Assembly: GCF_030063365.1 (NCBI RefSeq)
Contig: NZ_JASISY010000012.1
Coordinates: forward strand, 1 to 64,000
Origin: Cryobacterium sp. PH29-G1
Lineage (GTDB): Bacteria; Actinomycetota; Actinomycetes; Actinomycetales; Microbacteriaceae
DNA: 64,000 nt
Reading direction: 5' to 3'
The position numbers and the translations under genes were made by a program. Positions within the stretch are counted from its first letter, which is position 1; each line of letters starts with the position of its first letter. The notes below the pieces were generated by a model. It searched no databases, was not told the DNA's origin, and saw nothing but the letters and a program-made list of their open reading frames with translations. Positions 49,243 to 58,900 of this stretch are shown here, piece by piece.

Positions 49243-49317
49243 CGTTGACCTCTTGGTGTCTGAGTCATGTCTGAACCCTAGCCACACTCTCTCGCCCGGC
49301 ACAATTGAGCCGCGCGA

Positions 49318-49959
49318 TCACCGGGCGGCGGCGACCAGTTTCTGCAGGAAATACTGGTGAAAACGGTATTCACCGGTGATTTCCGGGTGAAACGACGTAC
49401 CGAGCAGGTTGCCCTGCTCGACGGCGACGCAGCGGCCATCGTCGAGGGTGGCCAACGCGGTCGCCTTCGCGCCGACAGTCTCCACGACCGGAGCCCGGAT
49501 GAAAACGGCGTGCACCGGCTTCTCACCGAGCGCGGGAATTTCCAGGTCGGTCTCGAAGGAGGCCGTTTGCGAGCCGAAGGCGTTGCGGCGCACGGCGATG
49601 TCGAGTCCGCCGAGACTCTGCTGCCCGTTCATGCCGTCGAGAATCGTGTCGGCGAGCATGATCAGGCCGGCACAGGTGCCATAAACCGGCAGGCCGGCCG
49701 TGATCGCGGCCCGCAACGGTTCGGCCAGACCGAACGTGCGAGCGAGTTTATCCATGACGCTCGATTCGCCGCCCGGAATCACCAAACCGTCGATGCGGTC
49801 AAGTTCTTCCGGACGGCGCACGAGCTCGACACTCGCTCCGAGTTCGCGCAATACGTGCGCGTGCTCACGAAAATCGCCCTGCAGGGCGAGCACCCCGACC
49901 CGCAAACCGTGCGGTACAGCGGTATCTGCCGGTCGGGTGCCCACGGAGAGAATCGTCAC
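49318..49959 (-). CDS. pdxT: Pyridoxal 5'-phosphate synthase glutaminase subunit
   Basis: Delivers ammonia to PdxS in the DXP-independent PLP pathway. The 213-residue protein has the N-terminal LRVGVLALQGDFREHAHVL, IPGGESSVMDKLARTFGL, the nucleophile in VYGTCAGLIMLADTI and the His/Glu dyad in LGTSFHPEITGEYRFHQYF. The GTG start has no strong Shine-Dalgarno, so translation may depend on pdxS (gap 11 nt). The first about 17 residues are not family sequence. Confidence 0.95.
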   Translation of the reverse strand: MTILSVGTRPADTAVPHGLRVGVLALQGDFREHAHVLRELGASVELVRRPEELDRIDGLVIPGGESSVMDKLARTFGLAEPLRAAITAGLPVYGTCAGLIMLADTILDGMNGQQSLGGLDIAVRRNAFGSQTASFETDLEIPALGEKPVHAVFIRAPVVETVGAKATALATLDDGRCVAVEQGNLLGTSFHPEITGEYRFHQYFLQKLVAAAR

Positions 49960-49970
49960 GAACGGCTCGG

Positions 49971-50873
49971 TTACCAGCCGCGGGTTGCGAGGCGGTGCGG
50001 CTCGGCAATGTCGGACACGTTAATGCCCACCATGGCCTCGCCGAGGCCGCGCGAGACATCCGCGATGACCTTGGCGTCGTCGTAGAACGTGACGGCCTTG
50101 ACGATGGCCGCGGCGCGCTGCTCGGGGTTGCCCGACTTGAAGATGCCGGAGCCGACGAACACACCGTCAGCACCGAGCTGCATCATCATGGCGGCGTCGG
50201 CCGGTGTGGCCACGCCTCCGGCGGTGAACAGCACAACGGGCAGCTTGCCGGTCGAGGCGATCTCGGCGACGAGCTCGTACGGTGCCTGCAACTCCTTGGC
50301 GGCGACGTACAGTTCGTCGCGGCTCATGGAGGTGAGGCGCTTGATCTCGCCGTTGATGGTGCGAATGTGCTTGGTGGCTTCGGAGACGTCGCCGGTGCCG
50401 GCCTCGCCCTTGGAACGGATCATTGCCGCGCCCTCATTGATACGGCGGAGCGCCTCACCGAGGTTGGTGGCGCCACAGACGAATGGAATGGTGAAGTTCC
50501 ACTTGTCGATGTGGTTCGTGTAGTCAGCCGGGCTCAGCACTTCGGACTCGTCGATGTAATCGACGCCGAGCACCTCGAGAATTTGTGCTTCGACGAAGTG
50601 GCCGATGCGGGCCTTCGCCATGACCGGAATGTTGACCTCGGCGATGATGCTGTCGATCAGGTCGGGGTCACTCATGCGAGCCACGCCGCCCTGCGAGCGA
50701 ATATCGGCGGGAACACGCTCGAGAGCCATGACGGCGACAGCGCCGGCATCTTCGGCAATACGAGCCTGGGCAGCGGTGACGACGTCCATGATGACGCCGC
50801 CCTTGAGCATTTCGGCGAGCCCGCGCTTGACGCGGCTCGAGCCGAACTGCTCGGCGGAGGTTGATTCAGTCAT
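49971..50873 (-). CDS. pdxS: Pyridoxal 5'-phosphate synthase lyase subunit
   Basis: Condenses ribose 5-phosphate, glyceraldehyde 3-phosphate and ammonia into PLP; TIM barrel forming dodecamers with PdxT. The 300-residue protein shows [40 protein letters not shown] (Lys of the first Schiff base), [40 protein letters not shown] (phosphate site) and the C-terminal [16 protein letters not shown]. Full length, ATG start, about 100 nt after the HIT gene. Confidence 0.98.
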   Translation of the reverse strand: MTESTSAEQFGSSRVKRGLAEMLKGGVIMDVVTAAQARIAEDAGAVAVMALERVPADIRSQGGVARMSDPDLIDSIIAEVNIPVMAKARIGHFVEAQILEVLGVDYIDESEVLSPADYTNHIDKWNFTIPFVCGATNLGEALRRINEGAAMIRSKGEAGTGDVSEATKHIRTINGEIKRLTSMSRDELYVAAKELQAPYELVAEIASTGKLPVVLFTAGGVATPADAAMMMQLGADGVFVGSGIFKSGNPEQRAAAIVKAVTFYDDAKVIADVSRGLGEAMVGINVSDIAEPHRLATRGW

Positions 50874-50975
50874 AACTACGATCCTATTCCTTGCACGGTG
50901 GTGGTCTGGTCGGAGGCTGGTGGAGCGGGAAACGAGCCGGGGCGCACCAATAGACGCCCCGGTCGTGGAAGAAAG

Positions 50976-51623
50976 CTAAAGGTTAGCTGCTGGTGCAGCC
51001 GTCGTTGCCGGCGTCGGTGCGGGTGCTGGGGCAGGGGTCATAGCGCCCGGCCAGCCCGCGGCGACATCGCGACGCACGTCTCCGAGTAGGCGAGGAATGG
51101 ACTTGGTTCCCGCGATGATCGGAAAGAAATTAGAGTCCAGGGCCCAGCGGGGCACAATGTGCTGGTGCAGATGCTCGGCGATTCCGGCGCCGGCGATGCG
51201 CCCCTGGTTCATGCCGATGTTGAAGCCGTCACAGTTGGACACCTCGGTCAGCACGCGCATGGCGATCTGGGTAAGTTCACCGATCTCGGCGACTTCCTCC
51301 GGCGTGGCCTGGTCGTAGGTGGCGACGTGCCGATACGGGCACACCAGCAGATGGCCGCTGTTGTACGGAAACAGGTTGAGCAGTACGTACGCATGGGTGC
51401 CACGCGCCACGATCAGCGCCTTCTCGTCGTCCAGAGATGGCGCAATGCAGAACGGGCAGTCGTCGGCATGCGGCTGCTGCCCGTCCTGGATGTAGACCAT
51501 CCGATGTGGTGTCCACAACCGTTGGAAGGCATCCGGAACCGCCGCGAACTCGTCAGACGTCTCCTCGGCGGCGTCGCCCGAATCGTCCGAGCCGCGCAGT
51601 CGATCACTGGGAATGGCGCTCAC
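50976..51623 (-). CDS. HIT family hydrolase (Ap4A phosphorylase-like)
   Basis: A 215-residue nucleotide hydrolase/phosphorylase. Visible are DDCPFCIAPS (zinc-type Cys pair), NLFPYNSGHLLVCPYRHVAT, GFNIGMNQGRIAGAGIAEHL and the histidine triad HLHQHIVPRW. The N-terminus is acidic and the last about 25 residues are a Pro/Ala/Thr repeat. Actinobacterial HIT proteins just downstream of thrS have been described as Ap4A-metabolising enzymes, which fits because aminoacyl-tRNA synthetases make Ap4A. GTG start, one base after the thrS stop. In many actinobacteria a phosphatidylinositol mannoside gene set follows here; it is absent. Confidence 0.94.
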   Translation of the reverse strand: MSAIPSDRLRGSDDSGDAAEETSDEFAAVPDAFQRLWTPHRMVYIQDGQQPHADDCPFCIAPSLDDEKALIVARGTHAYVLLNLFPYNSGHLLVCPYRHVATYDQATPEEVAEIGELTQIAMRVLTEVSNCDGFNIGMNQGRIAGAGIAEHLHQHIVPRWALDSNFFPIIAGTKSIPRLLGDVRRDVAAGWPGAMTPAPAPAPTPATTAAPAANL

Positions 51624-51624
51624 T

Positions 51625-53628
51625 CTAGGCCTGCACTTCAGCCACGACCGGGGCGACCGGCGTGGTGGTGACCTGGGAGCGATTCTCGATCGATTCCACG
51701 ATCAGTCGCACCGCCTCGGCGACGGGCACACCGTTCTGCTGCGTACCGTCGCGATAGCGGAAGCTCACCGCGCCGTTGGCCTGGTCTTCTTCGCCCACGA
51801 TGAGTTGGTAGGGCACCTTGGCCTTGGTGTGGGTGCGGATTTTCTTCTGCATGCGGTCGTCGGAGCGGTCTACTTCGGCGCGCACGCCGGCCTTCCTGAG
51901 GGTTGCGATCACATCGTCGAGGAACGGACCGTACTGCTCAGACACCGGAATACCGACAACCTGCACCGGCGCCAGCCACACCGGGAACGCCCCGGCGTAG
52001 TGCTCGGTGAGCACGGCGAAGAAGCGCTCAATCGAGCCGAACAGGGCACGGTGGATCATGACCGGGCGCTGGCGGCTGCCGTCGTTCGCGGTGTATTCGA
52101 GGTCGAACCGTTCTGGCAGGTTGAAGTCGAGCTGAATCGTCGACATCTGCCAGGTGCGGCCGATGGCGTCGCGGGCCTGCACCGAGATCTTGGGGCCGTA
52201 GAACGCGGCTCCCCCCGGGTCGGCGACCAGGTCGAGTCCGGACGCCTCGGCCACTTCCCGCAGCGTCTCGGTCGCTTCTTCCCACGCGTCGTCGCTGCCG
52301 ACGAACTTCTTCGGGTCTTTGGTTGACAGTTCGAGGTAGTAGTCCTCGAGGCCGTAGTCGGCCAGTAGCTGCAGCACAAAATTGAGGGTGCTGGTGAGCT
52401 CCTCCTTCATGCCTTCCTTGGTCGTGTAAATGTGAGCGTCATCCTGTGTCATGCCACGCACGCGAGTGAGGCCGTTGAGCACTCCGGACTTCTCATAGCG
52501 ATAGACCGACCCGAATTCGAACAGGCGCATCGGCAGGTCGCGGTAACTGCGACCGCTCGACTTGAAGATGAGGTTGTGAAACGGGCAGTTCATCGGTTTG
52601 AGGTAATAGTCGACGCCCTGGCGGGTGACGTGACCGGTCTCGTCACGTTCCTCGTCGAGGTGCATCGGGGGGAACATGCCGTCGCGGTACCAGTCGAGGT
52701 GACCCGAGGTTTCAAAAAGGGTCGATTTGGTGATGTGCGGAGAGTAGACGAAGTCGTAGCCGGCTTCGGTGTGGCGTTTGCGGGAGTAGTTTTCCATCTC
52801 CTGCCGGATGATGCCGCCCTTGGGGTGGAACACGGCCAGGCCGGAACCGATCTCCTCGGGAAAGCTGAACAGGTCGAGTTCGGCACCGAGTTTACGGTGA
52901 TCGCGCTTGGCGGCCTCTTCCTGACGGGTCTTGTAGGCGCGCAGTTCGTCTTTGGTGGGCCAGGCGGTGCCGTAAATGCGCTGCAACTGCGGGTTCTTCT
53001 CGGAACCACGCCAGTAGGCGGCGGCCAGGCGGGTGAGCGAGTAGCCGTTGCCGATCATGCGGGTGTTCGGCAGGTGCGGCCCGCGGCAGAGGTCTTTCCA
53101 GACCGTCTCCCCCGTCTTCGGATCAACGTTGTCGTAGATGGTGAGTTCGGCGCCGCCGACCTCGACGGATTCATTGTCGCCAGCGTCGGTCGAGCCGGTC
53201 GAGACCCCGCCCTTGAGGCCGATGAGTTCCAGCTTGTACGGTTCTGCGGCGAGTTCGGCGCGGGCTTCGTCGTCGGTCACGACGCGGCGCACGAAACGCT
53301 GGCCCTGACGAATGATTCGATCCATCGCCTTCTCGAGCGACTTCACATCGTCCGGCGTGAACGCAACCTCCACGTCGAAGTCGTAGTAGAAGCCGTCGGT
53401 GATGGGCGGGCCGATGCCCAGTTTGGCAGCGGGGTTGACGGTCTGCACAGCCTGGGCGAGCACGTGGGCGGCAGAGTGGCGCAGAATGCTGAGGCCGTCG
53501 GGAGAATCAATACTGACCGGTTCGACCGCATCCGTTGGCAACACGGTGGCCGCCAAATCTTTCAACTCACCGTTGACGCGCATCGCGACAACGGATCGAT
53601 CAGTGAAAAGCGCAAAGCCGTCAGCCAC
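51625..53628 (-). CDS. thrS: Threonyl-tRNA synthetase
   Basis: Charges tRNA-Thr. The 667-residue protein has a short TGS-like N-terminus, the editing domain ([28 protein letters not shown]), the class II core ([54 protein letters not shown]) and a C-terminal anticodon domain ([19 protein letters not shown]). GTG start at 53628. No T-box or tRNA-like leader is evident in the upstream 250 bp. The gene heads the minus-strand cluster running to relA. Confidence 0.97.
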   Translation of the reverse strand: MADGFALFTDRSVVAMRVNGELKDLAATVLPTDAVEPVSIDSPDGLSILRHSAAHVLAQAVQTVNPAAKLGIGPPITDGFYYDFDVEVAFTPDDVKSLEKAMDRIIRQGQRFVRRVVTDDEARAELAAEPYKLELIGLKGGVSTGSTDAGDNESVEVGGAELTIYDNVDPKTGETVWKDLCRGPHLPNTRMIGNGYSLTRLAAAYWRGSEKNPQLQRIYGTAWPTKDELRAYKTRQEEAAKRDHRKLGAELDLFSFPEEIGSGLAVFHPKGGIIRQEMENYSRKRHTEAGYDFVYSPHITKSTLFETSGHLDWYRDGMFPPMHLDEERDETGHVTRQGVDYYLKPMNCPFHNLIFKSSGRSYRDLPMRLFEFGSVYRYEKSGVLNGLTRVRGMTQDDAHIYTTKEGMKEELTSTLNFVLQLLADYGLEDYYLELSTKDPKKFVGSDDAWEEATETLREVAEASGLDLVADPGGAAFYGPKISVQARDAIGRTWQMSTIQLDFNLPERFDLEYTANDGSRQRPVMIHRALFGSIERFFAVLTEHYAGAFPVWLAPVQVVGIPVSEQYGPFLDDVIATLRKAGVRAEVDRSDDRMQKKIRTHTKAKVPYQLIVGEEDQANGAVSFRYRDGTQQNGVPVAEAVRLIVESIENRSQVTTTPVAPVVAEVQA

Positions 53629-53880
53629 GTGTATTACTCCCTGTTGTTTGCCTACCCGTCAACTTTAGCGGCGTGCGCGGCGCTGTTCGTCGGTTGGGCG
53701 CGGGCGGAGCTGCGATATCGCGCGTACGTCCCGCTAATCGGGCATATTCGGGATGTGCCCACCGCCGGGCCGCCACGCCCATTCTGCGTGAGCTCGGCAT
53801 GTCGGCCTTCGACGCGCATGGCGCGACGGCGGGATCTGCTCCGAATCACCGTGACTGCCTGGCAGAGCCATTTAAAAACA

Positions 53881-53907
53881 AAAACCCCCGGCTTCCCGGG
53901 GGTTTTT
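53881..53907. terminator. Bidirectional rho-independent terminator
   Basis: AAAACCCCCGG / CCGGGGGTTTT with a CTTC loop, followed by TTTCTTT on the plus strand and AAATTT-poor but A/T-flanked sequence on the other. It separates the minus-strand tRNA cluster from thrS and would end tRNA-Val transcription. Confidence 0.85.
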
Positions 53908-53912
53908 CTTTG

Positions 53913-53984
53913 TGGGCGATACTGGGATCGAACCAGTGACCTCTTCCGTGTCAGGGAAGCGCGCTACCGCTGCGCCAATCGCCC
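53913..53984 (-). tRNA. tRNA-Val (anticodon GAC)
   Basis: 72 nt. Acceptor stem GGGCGAT/ATCGCCC, D arm with GCGCAGCGGTAGCGC, anticodon arm CTTCC-CTGACAC-GGAAG (GAC), T arm with GGTTCGATCC, discriminator A. CCA is not encoded. Last of three minus-strand tRNAs. Confidence 0.95.
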
Positions 53985-54026
53985 AAGCTTCTGGGAACTG
54001 CATATTCTAAGAACCAGCACAAAGAA

Positions 54027-54100
54027 TGGAGGTGGGTACGGGATTCGAACCCGTGTTAACGGCTTTGCAGGCCGCTGCCTCGCCTCTCGGCCAACCCACC
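54027..54100 (-). tRNA. tRNA-Cys (anticodon GCA)
   Basis: 74 nt including an encoded CCA. Acceptor GGTGGGT/ACCCACC, anticodon arm GCGGC-CTGCAAA-GCCGT (GCA), T loop GGTTCGAATCC, discriminator T. Lies between tRNA-Gly and tRNA-Val(GAC). Confidence 0.95.
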
Positions 54101-54124
54101 AGTTGCGTTCATACCAAACGAATT

Positions 54125-54148
54125 GGAACCGGCCTTTCGGCCGATTCC
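54125..54148 (-). promoter_or_regulatory. Hairpin between tRNA-Gly and tRNA-Cys
   Basis: On the minus strand GGAATCGGCC, GAAA loop, GGCCGGTTCC form a 10-bp stem with one G-U pair. No T-tract; likely a processing signal within the tRNA precursor. Confidence 0.5.
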
Positions 54149-54158
54149 AGTTCATTCG

Positions 54159-54230
54159 AGCGGATGACGAGATTCGAACTCGCGACCCTCACCTTGGCAA
54201 GGTGATGCGCTACCACTGCGCCACATCCGC
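54159..54230 (-). tRNA. tRNA-Gly (anticodon GCC)
   Basis: 72 nt. Acceptor GCGGATG/CATCCGC, anticodon arm CACCT-TGCCAAG-GTGAG (GCC), T arm with AGTTCGAATCT, discriminator T, CCA not encoded. First gene of the three-tRNA minus-strand transcript. Confidence 0.95.
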
Positions 54231-54258
54231 AACTGTTCGCATTTCTGCGTACTTGGAG

Positions 54259-54288
54259 ACTCTAGCCGAATAGCGAGACGGAAACCAA
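54259..54288 (-). promoter_or_regulatory. Probable promoter of the tRNA-Gly-Cys-Val operon
   Basis: Minus strand TTGGTT (54283-54288) and TAGAGT (54259-54264) with an 18-nt spacer, ending 28 nt before tRNA-Gly. Resembles a sigma-70-type housekeeping promoter. Confidence 0.45.
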
Positions 54289-54575
54289 ACCGAGCCGTTT
54301 ACGGCGTGTTGCGCCGCGTGGTGCGGGTTGCGCCCGGCGCCTCGTGGCGGGCTAGAAAGCGATTCTTCTTACGTACCGGGGAGAGGCGTCGGTCCGCCGC
54401 TGAATTGAGGTCGCCGACTCGTTAATCGACGCCGGAACACACTGGAGTGCATCGAATCACCGTGGGCGCGCCCTCCGCGCCACTCCCGGTGTGTCCTCGA
54501 TGTGCGGTGACGCGCCAGTCTGGGCTAGTATCAAAAGTCGCAACAGCAACTCAGGTTGCCGGTGCACAGCAATTT
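54289..54575. other. Non-coding gap between divergent tRNA transcripts
   Basis: No gene recognised in this part of the 345-bp gap between tRNA-Gly and tRNA-Val(CAC). A -10-like TAGTAT at 54526-54531 could serve tRNA-Val(CAC), but no clear -35 is visible. No att-site-like duplication of tRNA 3' ends was seen. Confidence 0.4.
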
Positions 54576-54648
54576 GGGCGATTGGCGCAGCTGGTAGCGC
54601 GCTTCCTTCACACGGAAGAGGTCGTGGGTTCAAGTCCCGCATCGCCCA
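54576..54648 (+). tRNA. tRNA-Val (anticodon CAC)
   Basis: 73 nt. Acceptor GGGCGAT/ATCGCCC, anticodon arm CTTCC-TTCACAC-GGAAG (CAC), T arm with GGTTCAAGTCC, discriminator A. It shares most of its sequence with the oppositely oriented tRNA-Val(GAC) 0.6 kb away. Confidence 0.95.
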
Positions 54649-54657
54649 CAGAGAATC

Positions 54658-54681
54658 CCCCCGTTCACGCGGGGGTTTTTT
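54658..54681 (+). terminator. Rho-independent terminator of tRNA-Val(CAC)
   Basis: CCCCCG, loop TTCACG, CGGGGG, then six T's, 9 nt after the tRNA. Confidence 0.85.
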
Positions 54682-54755
54682 GTTCCGGAATGCTCCCGCC
54701 GTGCCGCGCAGGGAAGGGCCGCCAGCATGCTCGTGGTGCCGTCTATTTCCCGGGT

Positions 54756-55538
54756 TTACTCGGCGTGCTGAACGCGACTGTCGGCCGGCTTAGCGCGGAA
54801 TTCCGATGCGCCCAGCCAGACGAATAGGGCGCCAAGCGCAATCACGATGAGTACGAAGTACCACGACTCCACGAGCCCGGCTGGTGCCGTCACCGCCGCG
54901 GATCGCGCTGCATCTGCTACCGCAACGGCTTCATCCACTTGCGCTTGATAGAGGATCGCGGCCAAGGGATCTGACATGCCGGCGGGGGCCGATGGCCACT
55001 GAATTTCAACCAGTGCTGCATTTTTGGCGTGCACGGAGTCGCTGAAGGTCGACGTGCCGATGAATGGCAGGGCGAGGGTGACGAGTCCGACCCCGAGGCA
55101 AAGGACGGATGCCCGAAGGGCTGCCGCTCGACGGGCCACGAATTCTGCAATGTAGTCCCCGAAGAAGTTGATTCGACCTACCGCTCGCACTTGCCAGGTT
55201 CCCAAAACCGGCGGCCCAGCCATGGTTCCGGCCTCACGCGGTGCCATGAAGGCCAGGTAATAGGTGGAGAGCACAACCGCGGCGCCGAGGAAGAGCGGCG
55301 CGACCAGCCCTCGCAACGGGAAGGTCGCGCCGCTGTTGGAGACGATGTACCCGAGGAGGCCCGTATAGATCGTCAGTATTGCCGCAGAGGCCGTCTGCAC
55401 CGTTTGAGCGCCGATCTTGGCGCGATCGAGGGCGGCTGCCGTAACCGCGTAGAGGTTACTCTCCCACACGGTAAAGCTGGCAATGCCCGCCTTGACATCT
55501 TCCAGGCGGCGATCGTCGTCCGGGGTCGAATCATTCAC
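54756..55538 (-). CDS. Unrecognised four-helix membrane protein
   Basis: A 260-residue protein with an acidic N-terminus, a predicted amphipathic helix (IASFTVWESNLYAVTAAALD), two membrane helices (about residues 51-71 and 80-101; AAILTIYTGLLGYIV, APLFLGAAVVLSTYYLAF), a soluble stretch (YIAEFVARRAAALRAS), a third helix (VLCLGVGLVTLALPFI), an extracytoplasmic segment of about 60 residues, and a fourth helix (FVLIVIALGALFVWLGA). I cannot assign a family. GTG start at 55538 overlaps the stop of the small upstream gene by 8 nt, implying co-expression. Located next to tRNA genes. The topology would suit a small membrane effector or sensor, but no motif supports a specific function. Confidence 0.75.
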   Translation of the reverse strand: MNDSTPDDDRRLEDVKAGIASFTVWESNLYAVTAAALDRAKIGAQTVQTASAAILTIYTGLLGYIVSNSGATFPLRGLVAPLFLGAAVVLSTYYLAFMAPREAGTMAGPPVLGTWQVRAVGRINFFGDYIAEFVARRAAALRASVLCLGVGLVTLALPFIGTSTFSDSVHAKNAALVEIQWPSAPAGMSDPLAAILYQAQVDEAVAVADAARSAAVTAPAGLVESWYFVLIVIALGALFVWLGASEFRAKPADSRVQHAE

Positions 55539-55812
55539 GTGTACGACCACGTGGCTTGTTCCGCGGAGGCCGCTTGAATCGGAGCTTGCCTATCCCCGCT
55601 CGACGCGGGAGGGACTTCACCCCAGCGTCCAGAATCCACGGGCTCCCATCACCGACACGCGACGCGGAGAAGTCGACATCCCACCCATCCGTAGTATGGC
55701 CGCCGAAGGACTCGTTCGGCGCCTCCGCGTCAGGGACGACATGAACTTTTCCGCCGGAGACGAACTCATTCTCATCGAATGATTTCTCCTCCTGCGAGCA
55801 ATAAATTCCCAC
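55531..55812 (-). CDS. Small hypothetical protein upstream of the membrane gene
   Basis: A 93-residue predicted soluble protein: acidic N-terminal half (QEEKSFDENEFVSGGKVHVV, HTTDGWDVDFSASR) and a very basic C-terminal end (KLRFKRPPRNKPRGRTRE). GTG start with GGAGG 9 nt upstream, and an 8-nt overlap with the next gene, support it. By a rough hand tally about 65 percent of third codon positions are G or C, lower than neighbours. An overlapping frame on the plus strand (to 55782) reads almost as well, so coding strand is not beyond doubt. No family recognised; the charge asymmetry suggests nucleic-acid binding as a possibility only. Confidence 0.45.
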   Translation of the reverse strand: MGIYCSQEEKSFDENEFVSGGKVHVVPDAEAPNESFGGHTTDGWDVDFSASRVGDGSPWILDAGVKSLPRRAGIGKLRFKRPPRNKPRGRTRE

Positions 55813-55984
55813 TATGGCCTGCCTCCGCTTCGTGGACCCCTTCGTTGGCTGCCAACCTAGACCCCGCCCGGGGAACTGTCCACTGAACTCAGGGTCCCCC
55901 GGACAGCTGGACCACAACCCTCCGATCCACGACAACAGCGGCGGCGCCCCCACCGGGGACGCCACCGCTGCCTGCTGGGAACTT

Positions 55985-58900
55985 CTACACGATGCGCTGT
56001 CTGATGCCCCTACTGGTACTGGCGGCAAAATCGTTGCTACCGCTGTACACGGCAATCACCGTGTGCCGACCGGCGGTGAGCGCACTCGTCGCGTACGCTG
56101 CCTGTCCGCTGGGGTTGAGCGCCACCGGACCACCGGCGTCAACGCCGTCGATTCGGAACTGCACACTTCCCGCCGGGACACCGGTTGCCGGTGCGGCGGC
56201 CGTCACCGTGGCCGTGAACACCACCGTGGCGCCGCGCGCCGCGGTGAGCCCACTGGAGGTGACGACGGCCCGGCTGGAGCCCTGCCTAACCGTCTGCGTC
56301 AGCGTGTTGCTCGCACTCGGCAGATAGTTAGCGTTGCCGCTCGAGGTGACCGACACGGTGTGGCTACCCACCGCGAGAGTGCTGGTCACCAGGGTTGCCC
56401 GACCGGTCGCGTCCAGGGTGACCGGACCGCCAACGGCGGCTCCGTCAAACATGAACTGCACCGTTCCCGCCGCCGCGAGCGGGGTGACCCGTGCGGTGAA
56501 GGTGATCGATTGCCCGAACACCAACGTGGTGCGATTTCTCGTGAGCGTTGTCTTCGAGGTGCCCAGGTTGACGTCCTGGTTCAGTGGCGCGCTTCCACCT
56601 CCGGCAAAGATCGCCGAGCCACGGTAGGTCGCGATCACCGCATGCGTACCGCCGGAAAGTGCAGCGGTCGCATAGGTGGCACGGCCCTGAGCGTTCAACG
56701 TTTGAACGCCCACGACATTGACCCCGTCGATGTTGAACTGCACACTGCCCGTGGGCGTTCCGGTCCCGGTCACCGGTCGAACAGTTGCCGTGAACGTCAC
56801 GGTTTGACCGAAGGTGGACGGCACCCGATTACTGGTAACCGTTGTCGTCGTCGGACGCAAAACCCCGCCGATCGTCTGCGTGATGCCGGGAGCGACACTG
56901 CCGAGGTAGGCCGCGTCACCGCCATAGCTGGCCGAGACCACGTGCGCGCCAACAGCGAGCGAACCCACCGTATAGGAAGCTCCCCCCGCGGCGAGCGCGA
57001 CCGGAGCACCGACCGGTGATCCATCCACGATGAACTGCACCGTGCCGGTCGCGGCTGACGGACTGACCGTCGTCGTGAAGGTCACGTCGGAGCCGAACGT
57101 GGACGGATTCGCGCTGCTGACCAGTACGGCCGTGGTCGCGATCTTGTTCACGGTCTGGGTCGTATTCGCCGAACTAGCCATAAAGACCGTGTCGCCGCCA
57201 TACGAAGCCGTGACGAGGGAGTCCCCGGCCGGCAGCGACGTGGTGGCGTAGCTGGCAGCCCCGACGGCATCCAGTGAAACAGCTGTCGTCGTTCCGTTCA
57301 CGGTGAAGTCCACCGCGCCGGTCGGCGTTCCGCTTGCCAGTACCCCGCTCACTGTCGCCGTGAAGGTCACGTTCTCACCGACGAGCGAGGGGTTCGGAGC
57401 ATTCAGTACCACGGTGGTGGAACCGGGCTTGGCAACATCCACTGTGACCGGACCGGCATAAGCGGATGCCCCGATCGGATTAACCGCCTGCACCCGGTAG
57501 GCGTAACTGCCCGGCAGCACCGTGGAGTCGACAAAACTCGTCTCGGTCGGTGCCAGCGTGGCAATCACGGTAAACGGATCGGTTCCGGCGGAACGCTCGA
57601 GCACCACCGAGGTGGCGTTCGTGGCGTTGTTGGTCCAGGCGAGGGCTACCTGTGCCCCGGCCGGCAGCGCCGGTGCGGACTCCACCGTGGCGGTGAACCC
57701 GGTTGGGGCCTGAGGCAGGCCCACCACCCGAATCACGTTCGACTGCGAGTCACCGGCGGCGTTCCAGGCCGTCACTCGATAGTCGTAGGTCATTGTGGGA
57801 TCCGGCGGTACGGGCGCGTAACTCGTGAGGTTGGCCAGCACACTGGTCTCGGTGGCATAAGCACCCACCGTGTCATTGATCACCTCCGCGCGTTCCACGC
57901 GATAGCCGATCTCAGCCGTACCCGGGTTGGTCCAGGTAGTGGGCTGGGTATAGTCCACCGGCGTCCCGTCGGTCCAGCCCAGCGTGCCGCTCGCGCCCAG
58001 AGCGAGCACCGGGGCGTCCGCGAGAGAACGAGCAGCGTGCACCGTGACCGGCCGCATCATGTCCATCTCCTCGTGACTGAGAATGTGGCAGTGCCACACG
58101 TACTCCCAGCCGAAGTTGGCAACGACGTTCTTCACCGGAGCAACCGGGTTGCCGTTGGTGTCGGTGTTGTTAAAGCCGGCCTCGGTGCCGTTGGGACCAT
58201 TGATCGACCCCATAGCGCCGATGGGCATCATCGGGTTGAGCGGTCGCATGCTGTCCGGCACGCCGAACGGCAGGGTGGGCACGATCGGCCTGACCGCGAC
58301 GAGGGTGTCTTCCAGCGGACTGACCCGCACGGTGTCCTTCCAGCCGAGCTCGGTCGGTTCGGGCGGAATGATGATGTTGTCCCACGTCACCCTGTTGATG
58401 ACTTGCACGTCGTACAGGTGGAAATGGATCGGGTGGGTATCGACGCCGTTATGGGTGATTTTCCATATTTGAGTGCCATCAGTGGATGTCGATATCGGCG
58501 TCACATCAAGGCTGCTCGGTTCCCCGGTGGAATCCAGAATCTCCGTCGCCGGATTTACGTAGGGATACAGAATGATGTTCTGCAGGAGCGGCGTAGCGCC
58601 GGGGGCTTCCAACCCCAGGTTGGCAGTCATCCTCCCCCATTCATCAAAGTTGGCCGAGTTCATTTCATCGTGCAGCCCCTTGCCTTGTAGCGGCAGGGAA
58701 AGCTGGTTGCCCGATAGCGTGTCAAATTTGAACTCGTCTCCGCCCTGTTCCTGAATGCGCGCGAAACCGTCGCACTTAGCCGAGGGGGTCTTGGGCGCGT
58801 TGCACCAGCCGCTGCTGGCGAAATTCGTGCCGTAGGCCGAGTTGTAGGCCGACTGGCCGACAATCACCGGGTTTTGACCGGACTCGAAGACACCGGCCGG

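Noticed and set aside
53629..53880. T-box leader for thrS
   Set aside because: No T-box sequence, specifier stem or antiterminator was found, and the only terminator belongs to the tRNA transcript.
55483..55782. Plus-strand frame of 99 codons opposite the small hypothetical gene
   Set aside because: No ribosome site and its start lies within the membrane-protein gene; the minus frame has a good ribosome site and coupling to the next gene, though doubt remains.
53913..55812. tRNA-integrated genomic island
   Set aside because: No integrase gene, no direct repeat of a tRNA 3' end, and tRNAs are complete; only mild composition change.
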